Below are positions 14,451 through 20,928 of a stretch of DNA of 20,928 nucleotides, piece after piece (the first letter of the stretch is position 1; every line of letters begins with the position of its first letter). The position numbers were made by a program, and so were the translations under genes. The notes beneath the pieces were generated by a model. It was given only the letters and a program-made list of their open reading frames with translations, had not been told where the DNA came from and made no database searches. The stretch comes from Bacillota bacterium (lineage in GTDB: Bacteria; Bacillota; Clostridia; Oscillospirales; Acutalibacteraceae), in the NCBI GenBank assembly GCA_023397245.1, contig JAEWUH010000038.1, forward strand, positions 1-20,928, given 5' to 3'.

Positions 14451-14506
14451 AAAGCCGGGGATTCCGACGCTCTCCGAAGAGAAGCGGCGAATCCCCGGCT
14501 TTTGTT
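14451..14506. terminator. Rho-independent terminator after the glycerate kinase gene
   Basis: AAAGCCGGGGATTC (14451-14464) and GAATCCCCGGCTTT (14489-14502) form a perfect 14-bp stem, with a partly paired inner part. On minus it lies 40 bases after the glycerate kinase stop. The T-rich tail is at least as good on the plus strand (TTTTGTTTT), so it may be bidirectional. It resembles the terminator at 7717-7770 in its GCC(A/G)G and ATTCC blocks. Confidence 0.85.
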
Positions 14507-14543
14507 TTAATAGCATCCCATATCCGCTTTGTGCGGTGCTGCC

Positions 14544-15683
14544 TTAAAGAACCGATAAGAATCTCATTAAATTATCCATGGTTTTTGCAAGATCGCTTTG
14601 GCTCCGGTTTTTTGAAACGGAAAAATCCACGGCGACCTGATTGATACTGAAAACAGCCGTAACTCCCATATCGTAAACCGGCTCAATCTGATCGCCGATA
14701 TCCCCTACCACCGCGATCATCGGAACTCCGAGCTCCTTTGTGCGTTTTGCAACACCGATTACAACCTTGCCGCGCAGGCTCTGGGAATCCAGTCTGCCCT
14801 CACCGCTGATCACTAAATCGGCGCCGTCCGCGATCTCGCCAAACCGCACGGTGTCCAGTACGGTTTCAATGCCCATCTGGAGCCGAGAGCCTAAAAACGC
14901 CACCATACCCGCTCCCATTCCGCCGGCGGCTCCCGCCCCCGGAAGATTGGCGATGTCTTTTTTCAGGTCTTTGCGGATCACTTCGGCAAGGTGCGCAAGA
15001 TTGGAATCCAGCATCTTTACGGTTTCTTCATCGGCGCCCTTCTGCGGCCCGAATACCGCGGACGCGCCCTGCGGCCCGCACAGCGGATTATCGATATCGC
15101 ACATGGTAACCAGTTCCACATTTTTCAGCTCGGGGCACAGGCCGGACATATCGATTGCCTGAATCTGATCCAGCGTTCCGCCTACCGGTACGAAGGAATT
15201 CCCCTTGTGATCCAGAAAACGGATTCCCAGAGCGGAAGCCGCGCCGGCGCCTCCGTCGTTTGTCGCGCTGCCGCCCAGTCCGACTACAATCTTCCGGCAG
15301 CCGGATTTCGCCGCGTGAGCAATCAGCTGACCGACGCCGTACGTGGTGGTTCTTTCGGCGTGCTTGTCGTCGCCGACCAGAGGCAGGCCCGCGCAAACGG
15401 CCATTTCGATAATCGCCGTACGGCCGTCATCGACCAGCCCGTAGAATGCGCGCAGGTCTTCGCGGTATGGGCCTTTCACGGTAAGGAACACTTTTTCCCC
15501 GCCCATCGCGGTCAAAAAAGCGTCCACCGTGCCTTCTCCGCCGTCCGCGACGGGAATCTGCACGATCTGCGCGTCCGGCTGATAACGCAGAATCTGTTCG
15601 GCCATAATGGAACAAATTTTAGCGGAATCCATGGTTCCCTTAAAGGAATCCGGAATCAATACCACTTTTTTTAGAGTTGCCAC
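14544..15683 (-). CDS. Glycerate kinase, GlxK/GarK family
   Basis: 379 residues, full length for the glycerate kinase type 1 family (PF02595). Characteristic segments are LIPDSFKGTMDS at the N-terminus, PVADGGEGTVDAF, VVGLGGSATNDGGAGAASAL, GPQGASAVFGPQKGA, LPGAGAAGGMGAGM and ISGEGRLDSQSLRGKV. In this family the product is usually 2-phosphoglycerate, made from D-glycerate and ATP in the cytosol; the 3-phospho product cannot be excluded. It starts at GTG (15681-15683), four bases after the dehydrogenase stop, with AGGGG overlapping that stop as the likely ribosome site, so it is probably translationally coupled. It is the last gene of the right-hand operon, followed by a strong terminator. With the dehydrogenase it forms a hydroxypyruvate-to-glycolysis route. 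Confidence 0.94.
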   Translation of the reverse strand: MATLKKVVLIPDSFKGTMDSAKICSIMAEQILRYQPDAQIVQIPVADGGEGTVDAFLTAMGGEKVFLTVKGPYREDLRAFYGLVDDGRTAIIEMAVCAGLPLVGDDKHAERTTTYGVGQLIAHAAKSGCRKIVVGLGGSATNDGGAGAASALGIRFLDHKGNSFVPVGGTLDQIQAIDMSGLCPELKNVELVTMCDIDNPLCGPQGASAVFGPQKGADEETVKMLDSNLAHLAEVIRKDLKKDIANLPGAGAAGGMGAGMVAFLGSRLQMGIETVLDTVRFGEIADGADLVISGEGRLDSQSLRGKVVIGVAKRTKELGVPMIAVVGDIGDQIEPVYDMGVTAVFSINQVAVDFSVSKNRSQSDLAKTMDNLMRFLSVL

Positions 15684-15687
15684 TTCC

Positions 15688-16650
15688 TCAGCCCCTATTT
15701 ACAACATTGATTGGGGTACCTTCCTTGAATTTACGAAGGTTTTCCACCGCGATGTCCATCAGGCGCTGACGGCTTTCCTTCGGCGCCCACGAGATATGCG
15801 GCGTAATAATGATGTTCTTCGCCTGTAAAAGCGGGTTATCCATCTTGATCGGCTCTGTGGAAACCACATCCACTGCCGCTCCGGCCACCTTGCCGCTGTT
15901 CAGGGCGTCACGAAGGTCTTCCTCCACAATGAGCGGGCCGCGGGAATTGTTGATGATCATGACGCCGTCCTTCATTTTGGCGATGGTATCCTTGTTGACA
16001 ATCCCCATTGTGGAAGGAAACAGCGGGCAGTGCAGAGCAATCACGTCGGATTCTTTCAACAGTTCGTCCAGTTCCGCATAGCGGCAGGTTTCGCTTTCCA
16101 TCGTTGGGTCACGGTAAGCATCGTATGCCAAGACCTTCATGCCGAGCGCCTGTGCGATCTGGCCGGTACGGCGTCCGATTCTTCCGAAGCCGAGGATGCC
16201 CATGGTCTTCCCCGCCAGTTCCACCAGAGGATGGTTCCAGAAGCACCAGTCGGCGTTATTTGTCCAGTCGCCTTTTTTCACACAGTCGGAATGTTCCCCT
16301 ATATAATGGCACAGCTCAAGCAGAAGCGCAATGGCAAACTGGGCAACCGCATCGGTTCCGTAGGTAGGAATATTGGAAACCACAATTTTCTTTTCCTTCG
16401 CGGTATCCACGTCAACAACATTGTATCCGGTCGCCAGCACGCCGATAAACTTTACATTGGGGCACGCATCCAGCACCGCCTTTGTAATGGGGGTTTTATT
16501 GGTATAGACCGCTTCGGCGTCGCCGATCCGCTCAATGACCTTATCCGCGGGGGTACGGTCGTATACGGCCAGCTGTCCCAGATTTTCAAGACCGGACCAG
16601 GAAAGGTCTCCGGGGTTTTCCGTGTATCCGTCCAAAATTACGATTTTCAT
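15688..16650 (-). CDS. D-2-hydroxyacid dehydrogenase, probable glycerate dehydrogenase / hydroxypyruvate reductase
   Basis: 320 residues, the length of HprA-type enzymes. The Rossmann motif GFGRIG (G154, G156, G159) is followed by Asp177 at the end of the second strand, indicating NAD(H) rather than NADP(H). The catalytic set is Arg237 in NNSRGPLI, Glu266 in DVVSTEP and His285 in TPHISWAP. The substrate-loop region is VLATGYNVVDV. The coupled glycerate kinase makes hydroxypyruvate/D-glycerate the best substrate guess; other 2-oxoacids are possible. The ATG at 16648-16650 has a strong AAGGAGG seven bases upstream, stronger than others here. It lies in the right-hand operon, with a 62-base gap after the PrsA-like gene. 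Confidence 0.92.
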   Translation of the reverse strand: MKIVILDGYTENPGDLSWSGLENLGQLAVYDRTPADKVIERIGDAEAVYTNKTPITKAVLDACPNVKFIGVLATGYNVVDVDTAKEKKIVVSNIPTYGTDAVAQFAIALLLELCHYIGEHSDCVKKGDWTNNADWCFWNHPLVELAGKTMGILGFGRIGRRTGQIAQALGMKVLAYDAYRDPTMESETCRYAELDELLKESDVIALHCPLFPSTMGIVNKDTIAKMKDGVMIINNSRGPLIVEEDLRDALNSGKVAGAAVDVVSTEPIKMDNPLLQAKNIIITPHISWAPKESRQRLMDIAVENLRKFKEGTPINVVNRG

Positions 16651-16712
16651 TGATAATCCTCCTTGATTTTTACGGTTTTCTATTTCTTATTTTTCAGCTT
16701 TTTATTCCGGTT

Positions 16713-17828
16713 TCAGTTCAGGCTTCTGGCATACTTCATGCCGCTGCAGACCGTAACGGGGTACTTGGCGGCTGCTTCCTTTTCCCAGCCGGCAAAGGCT
16801 TCGTTGCTCAGGCCCGTCTTGGCAATGGAAACCCAGCCGCTGCTTTTTCCGCTGCTGTAGCCGTTGTCATTGACAGAAAGAAAATAAAGCACATAGCCGG
16901 TATTGCCGTTCCGGCTGACGTAAGTATCTCCGGCTTTTCTCACAGAATCGGACAGCCAGGCCACATCCTTCGCTCCCGCAGTACCCAATTCGGAACCGAT
17001 GACATCTTTCATGGTGTAGCATTTTGAGCCGGTCAGTTTGAGGGTAAGACTTTCAAACTCCGCCTGAGTGGAGGCTGCGGCCAGACGGCTGCACGTTTTC
17101 TGAGAGCCCCCGTCCACATAGGCGTACAGGTAGGAGTAGGCGGAGTTTTCGGAAATATGTTTGCTGTAGTATGCCTTCAGCTCCGTGTCGCTAAACCGGT
17201 ATTTCGACTTCAGGTCGTCGGTGTAAGCTTTGCCGATGCAGGTCTTTTCCATCAGGCCGCGCAGTACCTCTTCCGTCATGCCCTTGCCATAGGTGACAGT
17301 CAGGTAAGCCGCAAGGCTGGAATACCCTTCGCTTTGGCTCTGTACCCTGTAGTAATCCATATAAGTCTCCACGGTGCTGGAGATACTGTCGGTTTTGGTG
17401 TATCCTGCTTTTACGGCCTCGCTGTAAGCTGCCGACATATAAGACAGGGCATCCTTTGCCTGCCCGGTAAAATAATCCTGCCAGCTCATTTTGGTATCGC
17501 TGACGGTGCAGGTCTGCTCCGCCAGGCTCTTCGATTTATCCAGCCCCATCAGACTCTCGGAACCATTGCTTTTGGCAAGCAGACTTTGATAGGCTCCAAA
17601 ATAGTAGAAGTTGAATTCCGCAGCGGTGTAGGTTTCGCTGCCAACCTGCAGTGCCTTTGCCTGGTCCGGCCCGCGGAGGGAACCTCCGACCGTATTCCAG
17701 AGAATCAGGCACAGCACAAACACCCCTGAGCAGATACTCAGAACAATCATCAGCGTGTTGATGCGCCGGTCTTTTGCACTGCGGCGTTCCTTGCGGGACT
17801 GCCTGTCTGCACGGGCGGTTTTCCACAT
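16713..17828 (-). CDS. Membrane-anchored PrsA/SurA-like protein with a degenerate parvulin-like C-terminus
   Basis: 371 residues from the ATG at 17826-17828 (MWKTARADRQ), chosen because AGGAGGAATCCCAA precedes it. The longest frame starts 40 codons upstream, overlaps the hydrolase gene and lacks a good site. A basic cytosolic N-terminus (RKERRSAKDRR) leads to one membrane span (INTLMIVLSICSGVFVLCLI) and an outer domain. VGSETYTAAEFNFYYFGAY, MSWQDYFTGQAKDAL and FSDTELKAYYSKH resemble the SurA/PrsA N-terminal chaperone fold. In the C-terminal part, FESLTLKLTG and DVAWLSDSVRKAGDTYVSRN line up loosely with the parvulin FxxLAxxxS and GDLGW...G segments, but the catalytic His pattern is not evident. 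It is probably a foldase or chaperone-like protein acting outside the membrane, unusual inside a catabolic operon. Fold assignment is moderate; activity is unknown. Confidence 0.6.
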   Translation of the reverse strand: MWKTARADRQSRKERRSAKDRRINTLMIVLSICSGVFVLCLILWNTVGGSLRGPDQAKALQVGSETYTAAEFNFYYFGAYQSLLAKSNGSESLMGLDKSKSLAEQTCTVSDTKMSWQDYFTGQAKDALSYMSAAYSEAVKAGYTKTDSISSTVETYMDYYRVQSQSEGYSSLAAYLTVTYGKGMTEEVLRGLMEKTCIGKAYTDDLKSKYRFSDTELKAYYSKHISENSAYSYLYAYVDGGSQKTCSRLAAASTQAEFESLTLKLTGSKCYTMKDVIGSELGTAGAKDVAWLSDSVRKAGDTYVSRNGNTGYVLYFLSVNDNGYSSGKSSGWVSIAKTGLSNEAFAGWEKEAAAKYPVTVCSGMKYARSLN

Positions 17829-17856
17829 TTGGGATTCCTCCTGTCGGTTGATAAGC

Positions 17857-17892
17857 GAAACACGGAACCGTCGAACGCCGGCTCCGTGTTTC
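17857..17892 (-). repeat. Intercistronic hairpin before the PrsA-like gene
   Basis: GAAACACGGA and TCCGTGTTTC form a perfect 10-bp stem with an inner CCG/CGG-type pairing. It sits in the 80-base gap between the hydrolase stop and the PrsA-like start. On minus only a weak T-tract follows, so it could be a leaky terminator or an mRNA processing or stability element that sets a lower level for the downstream genes. Confidence 0.6.
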
Positions 17893-17908
17893 TGAATTGA
17901 GGTTAGAA

Positions 17909-18661
17909 TCAAAGGCCGAGCCGGAAAATGCGGTTGGCGTTTCTCCACATGACGTTTTCCAGATCGTCCTCGTTCCTGACAATTTGGCGGTACTTGGCCA
18001 GTTCCACGGGAATCTGGTCCAGGTTATCCGAAGAAAACAGGATTTTGCTGCAGCCGACTTCCTCAATCATATGCTTGACGGCGTTGGTACCGCACCAGCT
18101 TGGCTCCAGAAATACGTTGTCCAGCTGTTTTGCCAGCAGGCGGGCCTGCTGATGGAAGGATTCCGAGCCGGCATGAGCCAGAATCACCGGTACGTCCGGG
18201 TGATCTTTTGCGCCCTGGTAGACGCTGGTTGGGTCGGCAAACGGAATGCCGTTTCCGGTATGGATCATAAGGGGAACCTTCAGCTCCCGGCAAACCTCAT
18301 AGACATGGTATGCGTCTCTGGAAGACGGGTGGCAGGCATGCGCAATCGGGGTAATCTTTATTGCCACGAAGCCCAGCTCCTTTATGCAGCGGGTCGCTTC
18401 GGCGTCATAATCTTCGGGGAAAAAATGGGGATTGATGGAAGCCATTCCAAAGAATTTCTTTCGGGGCGCCATCTCCTTGCAGAAAGCCGCAATGCGATTA
18501 TGAATCTTTACATGCTCGGAGAGATAGGGTCTGGGGATAAAGGGCTGGATGATTCCCCCATCCACGTTGAACCGATCGTAATATTCAATCAGTTCTTCCT
18601 CGCGGTTGACTTCATCAAACACCACGTCTTCCCCCAAATGAACATGCGCATCAATAATCAT
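17909..18661 (-). CDS. Amidohydrolase-family (Amidohydro_2) metal-dependent hydrolase
   Basis: 250 residues. The TIM-barrel metal motifs are in order: HxH near the start (H6, H8 in DAHVHLG), Lys102 in VAIKITP, His134 in LMIHTGNG, His163 in ILAHAGS and Asp212 in LFSSDNL, ending in the family's typical NANRIFRLGL. The pattern fits Pfam PF04909, whose members hydrolyse lactones or amides, or decarboxylate, with a divalent metal. There is no signal peptide, so it is cytosolic. The gene follows the permease by 23 bases, with AAGGAACC as ribosome site. In this operon it is the best candidate for the first enzyme acting on the imported compound, for example opening a sugar-acid lactone or cleaving an amide. 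The exact substrate cannot be read. Confidence 0.85.
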   Translation of the reverse strand: MIIDAHVHLGEDVVFDEVNREEELIEYYDRFNVDGGIIQPFIPRPYLSEHVKIHNRIAAFCKEMAPRKKFFGMASINPHFFPEDYDAEATRCIKELGFVAIKITPIAHACHPSSRDAYHVYEVCRELKVPLMIHTGNGIPFADPTSVYQGAKDHPDVPVILAHAGSESFHQQARLLAKQLDNVFLEPSWCGTNAVKHMIEEVGCSKILFSSDNLDQIPVELAKYRQIVRNEDDLENVMWRNANRIFRLGL

Positions 18662-18684
18662 ATCAGTCAGGTTCCTTTCTTGCG

Positions 18685-19695
18685 TTACGAAGCCTTTGCT
18701 TCCGAAGAAGCGGATTTGTGATATTTCTTCTGACGGCTCCTGCGATTCTCGGAAGCTCCGATCAGCAGTACCACGATGATCAGCGCACCCTTGACAACGC
18801 TCTGCATGCCGGCGTTTGCGCCCATGAGTTGCATACAGGAGATGATCAGGTACAGGAACAGGGAGCCGACGAATGTGCCCGCCGCGTTCGCGCGGCCGCC
18901 GGACATCAAAGTGCCGCCGACTACAATGCAGGCGATGCTGTCCATCTGGTAGTTATTGCCCATGCCCAGATATGCTCCGGTAACCCGTGCGGAAATCAGG
19001 GCACCGCAGAGACCGGCCAGAACCGCCGCGAAAATATAAGTAAGAACTTCCGTTTTTACAACCTGCACGCCGGCCAGGCGGGCTGCCTCCAGATTCTGGC
19101 CCGTAGAGAGCAGGCTCTTGCCGTAGGTGGTGGAGGTAAGCAAAAAGTGCACCAGAGCCGCCAGCAAAATCACCAGCACGATGATAATGGGCACGCCGGC
19201 CACACGGAATGTGGCGATGTTCTTCAGTATGGAGGGGACGGCGAATACGTTGAACTGGTGTCCGATCAGCATGGTGATCGTAACAATGAGGTAATTCATC
19301 GCCATAGTCGCGATGATTGCAGGAATTTTAAGGTAAATGACCATCATGCTGTTAAGAAAGCCAACCAGCGCACCGGCGGCGACGATTGCCAGCAGTGCCG
19401 GAATGATCAGGCTGTTCTGGCCGTTGCACAGCCCCATGCTCATATAAGCGCCCAATGTGATCATGCCGGGTATGGAAAGATCGATGGCGCCGCGGCCGGT
19501 GGTTACCACCAACATCTGCGCTAAACCTGCAATGGCAAGAAAGGACGCGGTGTAAGCATTATCAATCAGCGATCTCACGCTGACGCCGCCGTTTCCGAAC
19601 ACGCCCATCAGAACCCACAGCACCAGACAGCCCGCGGCTGCGAACAGCCAGCTGCCGTTGCGTTCCGCAAAAGCTTTTACTTTCTGGTTTTTCAT
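18685..19695 (-). CDS. ABC transporter permease, RbsC-like (CUT2)
   Basis: 336 residues with about 9-10 membrane spans. CUT2 permease segments are present: AQMLVVTTGRGAIDLSIPGM (matching the GGIDLSVG motif), IYLKIPAIIATMAMNYLIV, SLLSTGQNLEAARLAG (coupling loop) and MDSIACIVVGGTLMSGG. The C-terminus is basic (NRRSRQKKYHKS). The ATG at 19693-19695 overlaps the stop of the fused ATPase-permease gene as ATGA, so the two are translationally coupled and probably made in equal amount. It should pair with the permease half of the fused protein to form a heterodimeric channel, whereas the left-hand operon's single permease must homodimerise. Confidence 0.92.
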   Translation of the reverse strand: MKNQKVKAFAERNGSWLFAAAGCLVLWVLMGVFGNGGVSVRSLIDNAYTASFLAIAGLAQMLVVTTGRGAIDLSIPGMITLGAYMSMGLCNGQNSLIIPALLAIVAAGALVGFLNSMMVIYLKIPAIIATMAMNYLIVTITMLIGHQFNVFAVPSILKNIATFRVAGVPIIIVLVILLAALVHFLLTSTTYGKSLLSTGQNLEAARLAGVQVVKTEVLTYIFAAVLAGLCGALISARVTGAYLGMGNNYQMDSIACIVVGGTLMSGGRANAAGTFVGSLFLYLIISCMQLMGANAGMQSVVKGALIIVVLLIGASENRRSRQKKYHKSASSEAKAS

Positions 19696-20928
19696 GCTTT
19701 CTTTCCACTTCCTTTCATCAGACGCAGGGACAGAATCAGAATCAGGACAAGGCCCTGAATGAGTGCGGTGTAATCTGTGCTGACGTTCAGCAGGCCAAGC
19801 AGCACACTGATCATAGTCAGGATAACAGCGCCGCAGACCGCACCGAAGTGAGTGACCACGCCGCCGGAGAAGTAACCGCCGCCAATAATGACCGACGCCA
19901 CGGAAAGCATAGTGTAGGTGCCGGACGCGGAGGAGTCGGAGGCGTTATTGATGGCGGAGGTCGCAATGCCCGCCATAAAGGCGAGGAAGCCTGCCAGGGC
20001 GTAAACTGCCATATAGGCCTTTGCACGGCTCCAGCCCGAATTCATCATGGCATGCTCATTGTTGCCGAACCCTCTCAGCACGGTGCCGTAACGGGAGCGG
20101 TAGAACAGGATTGCTGCGGCCAGCAGGCCTACAAGCCAGAAGCAAAGAGAATTTCCAGGCAGAGCGCTGTTGTAAAACACATTGCGGATCCATTCCGGAG
20201 CGGTGCCGCCCGGCATAGCCTGCAGGGAAAGGGCGATCCCGATCCATACGAAGGACATGCCCAGAGTCACGATGATTGCCGGAACGTTGCGCTTATAGAT
20301 TACATAGCCCATAAGCGGATACGACAGGAGCAGGAGCAGCAGAACCGGAATTCCGAGCGCCGGATTGTTGAAAAGCACGGTACAGACCAGCACGTTAATC
20401 AGGCTGCAGTAGTTGCCAATGCCCAAATCAATGTGCCCCAATCCGACAATGAAGGTCTGTCCGAGGGAACACAGCATCAGAGCGGCGAAGCCGACCACCA
20501 TCAGCTGCAGGCCGTATCCGCTCAGCAGCATCGGCGATTTTGCCGAGCATATGGCGTAAATCACAACCATGGCAATGAGCGCGAACGTGTACAGAGGCGC
20601 GTGTATTTTTTTCTTTTCTTCTACTTTTTCTTTTTTCTCATCCTCGTTTTTAAACGAAAGGCCCATAATGGCCTCATGGTCTACCTTGTCACCCTCAAAG
20701 GAACCTACAATCCGTCCGCTGTTAAGCACCAGAAGGTTGGTGCAGAACTTCAGCTCGGCGTCGTCGGAGGTCCTCCAGATAACCAGCTTGCCCTCCGAGG
20801 CAGCCTCGCGGAACACCTCGTACAGAGCGTTTTTGGTGGGCTGGTCAACGCCGCGGGTCGGGTCGTCCAGCAGGATAATATCTGCGTCCGCAGCAAGCGC
20901 GCGGGCAATCAGCACCTTCTGCTGGTTT
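19692..20928 (-). CDS. Fused ABC ATPase-permease (CUT2 type), N-terminal part cut by window edge
   Basis: 411 residues are visible and the frame is open to the right edge. It begins inside the second nucleotide-binding domain: NQQKVLIARAL (the end of an LSGGNQQK signature), Walker B LLDDPTRGVD and the switch region VIWRTSDDAEL, where the usual His after the D-loop strand is not evident. After IMGLSFKN comes a highly charged linker of about 15 residues (Glu/Lys-rich), then a complete RbsC-like permease: APLYTFALIAMVV, TFIVGLGHIDLGIGNY, IYKRNVPAIIVTLGMSF, YGTVLRGFGNNEHAMMNSGW and YTMLSVASVIIGGGYFSGG. The frame passes through the junction without a stop, so it is a real fusion in this assembly. 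Most relatives encode these parts separately. The missing N-terminus should hold the first ATPase domain and the rest of the second. Confidence 0.9.
   Translation of the reverse strand, partial: NQQKVLIARALAADADIILLDDPTRGVDQPTKNALYEVFREAASEGKLVIWRTSDDAELKFCTNLLVLNSGRIVGSFEGDKVDHEAIMGLSFKNEDEKKEKVEEKKKIHAPLYTFALIAMVVIYAICSAKSPMLLSGYGLQLMVVGFAALMLCSLGQTFIVGLGHIDLGIGNYCSLINVLVCTVLFNNPALGIPVLLLLLLSYPLMGYVIYKRNVPAIIVTLGMSFVWIGIALSLQAMPGGTAPEWIRNVFYNSALPGNSLCFWLVGLLAAAILFYRSRYGTVLRGFGNNEHAMMNSGWSRAKAYMAVYALAGFLAFMAGIATSAINNASDSSASGTYTMLSVASVIIGGGYFSGGVVTHFGAVCGAVILTMISVLLGLLNVSTDYTALIQGLVLILILSLRLMKGSGKKA

Noticed and set aside
14991..15674. A 227-codon plus-strand frame opposite the glycerate kinase gene.
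   Set aside because: The glycerate kinase is a clear family member over its full length. The opposite frame has no motif and no ribosome site.
17829..17948. A 40-codon N-terminal extension of the PrsA-like protein.
   Set aside because: It would overlap the hydrolase gene by 40 bases, reads like non-protein sequence, and crosses the 17857-17892 hairpin. The ATG at 17828 has AGGAGG at good spacing.
18718..19524. A 268-codon plus-strand frame opposite the second permease.
   Set aside because: It is rich in His, Gln and Asp in the pattern expected from the reverse of hydrophobic membrane codons; the minus frame is a textbook permease.
1..20928. CRISPR array, tRNA, rRNA, transposase or phage attachment site.
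   Set aside because: No regularly spaced repeats of suitable length, no recognisable RNA gene and no recombinase or transposase frame were seen on either strand by eye.

Overview
The window looks like chromosomal DNA from an anaerobic Gram-positive Clostridia, probably Oscillospiraceae or a relative. The reasons are AGGAGG-type ribosome sites, consensus sigma-A promoters, lipoprotein and Sec signals, CUT2-family (ribose-type) ABC importers, a BspA/InlB-type surface protein and mid-range GC. The assignment to family is inference. No rRNA, tRNA, transposase, phage gene or CRISPR array was seen. Every gene except one LacI regulator is on the minus strand, so the operons read right to left.

Left region (1-7470): a sugar-uptake operon controlled by a divergent LacI-family gene (6499-7470, plus). 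Reading leftward it encodes a lipoprotein sugar-binding protein, a double-domain ATPase, a permease, two tandem paralogous cytosolic esterases (1810-2628 and 978-1793) and a ScrK-like fructokinase cut by the window edge (1-800). The 231-base divergent gap has a good promoter for each direction and three palindromic operator candidates, two over and behind the operon start site and one over the regulator's own start site. Importer, two esterases and fructokinase together suggest uptake of a sugar, perhaps an acylated fructose derivative, followed by de-esterification and phosphorylation. The substrate is inferred.

Middle region (7471-14543): a 548-base gap with a folded inverted-repeat element and a terminator; a MalT-type LuxR ATPase regulator (8019-10589), preceded by its promoter and three exact copies of an 8-bp tandem repeat in the leader; a terminator; and a 1074-residue secreted protein (10801-14025) with seven N-terminal propeller-like repeats, an InlB-type repeat, a BspA-type leucine-rich segment and Ig-like domains. 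The 518-base gap upstream of it carries five consecutive dyads and then a terminator.

Right region (14544-20928): a second operon, entering from off the right edge. In transcription order it has an ABC protein in which the C-terminal nucleotide-binding domain is fused to a permease domain (overlapping the next gene by ATGA), a second permease, an Amidohydro_2-type hydrolase, a membrane-anchored PrsA/SurA-like protein, a D-2-hydroxyacid dehydrogenase and a glycerate kinase. The last two fit hydroxypyruvate to D-glycerate to 2-phosphoglycerate. Import, hydrolysis and a glycerate-forming end route suggest catabolism of a small sugar-acid-like or lactone/amide compound. No binding protein or regulator for this operon lies in the window.
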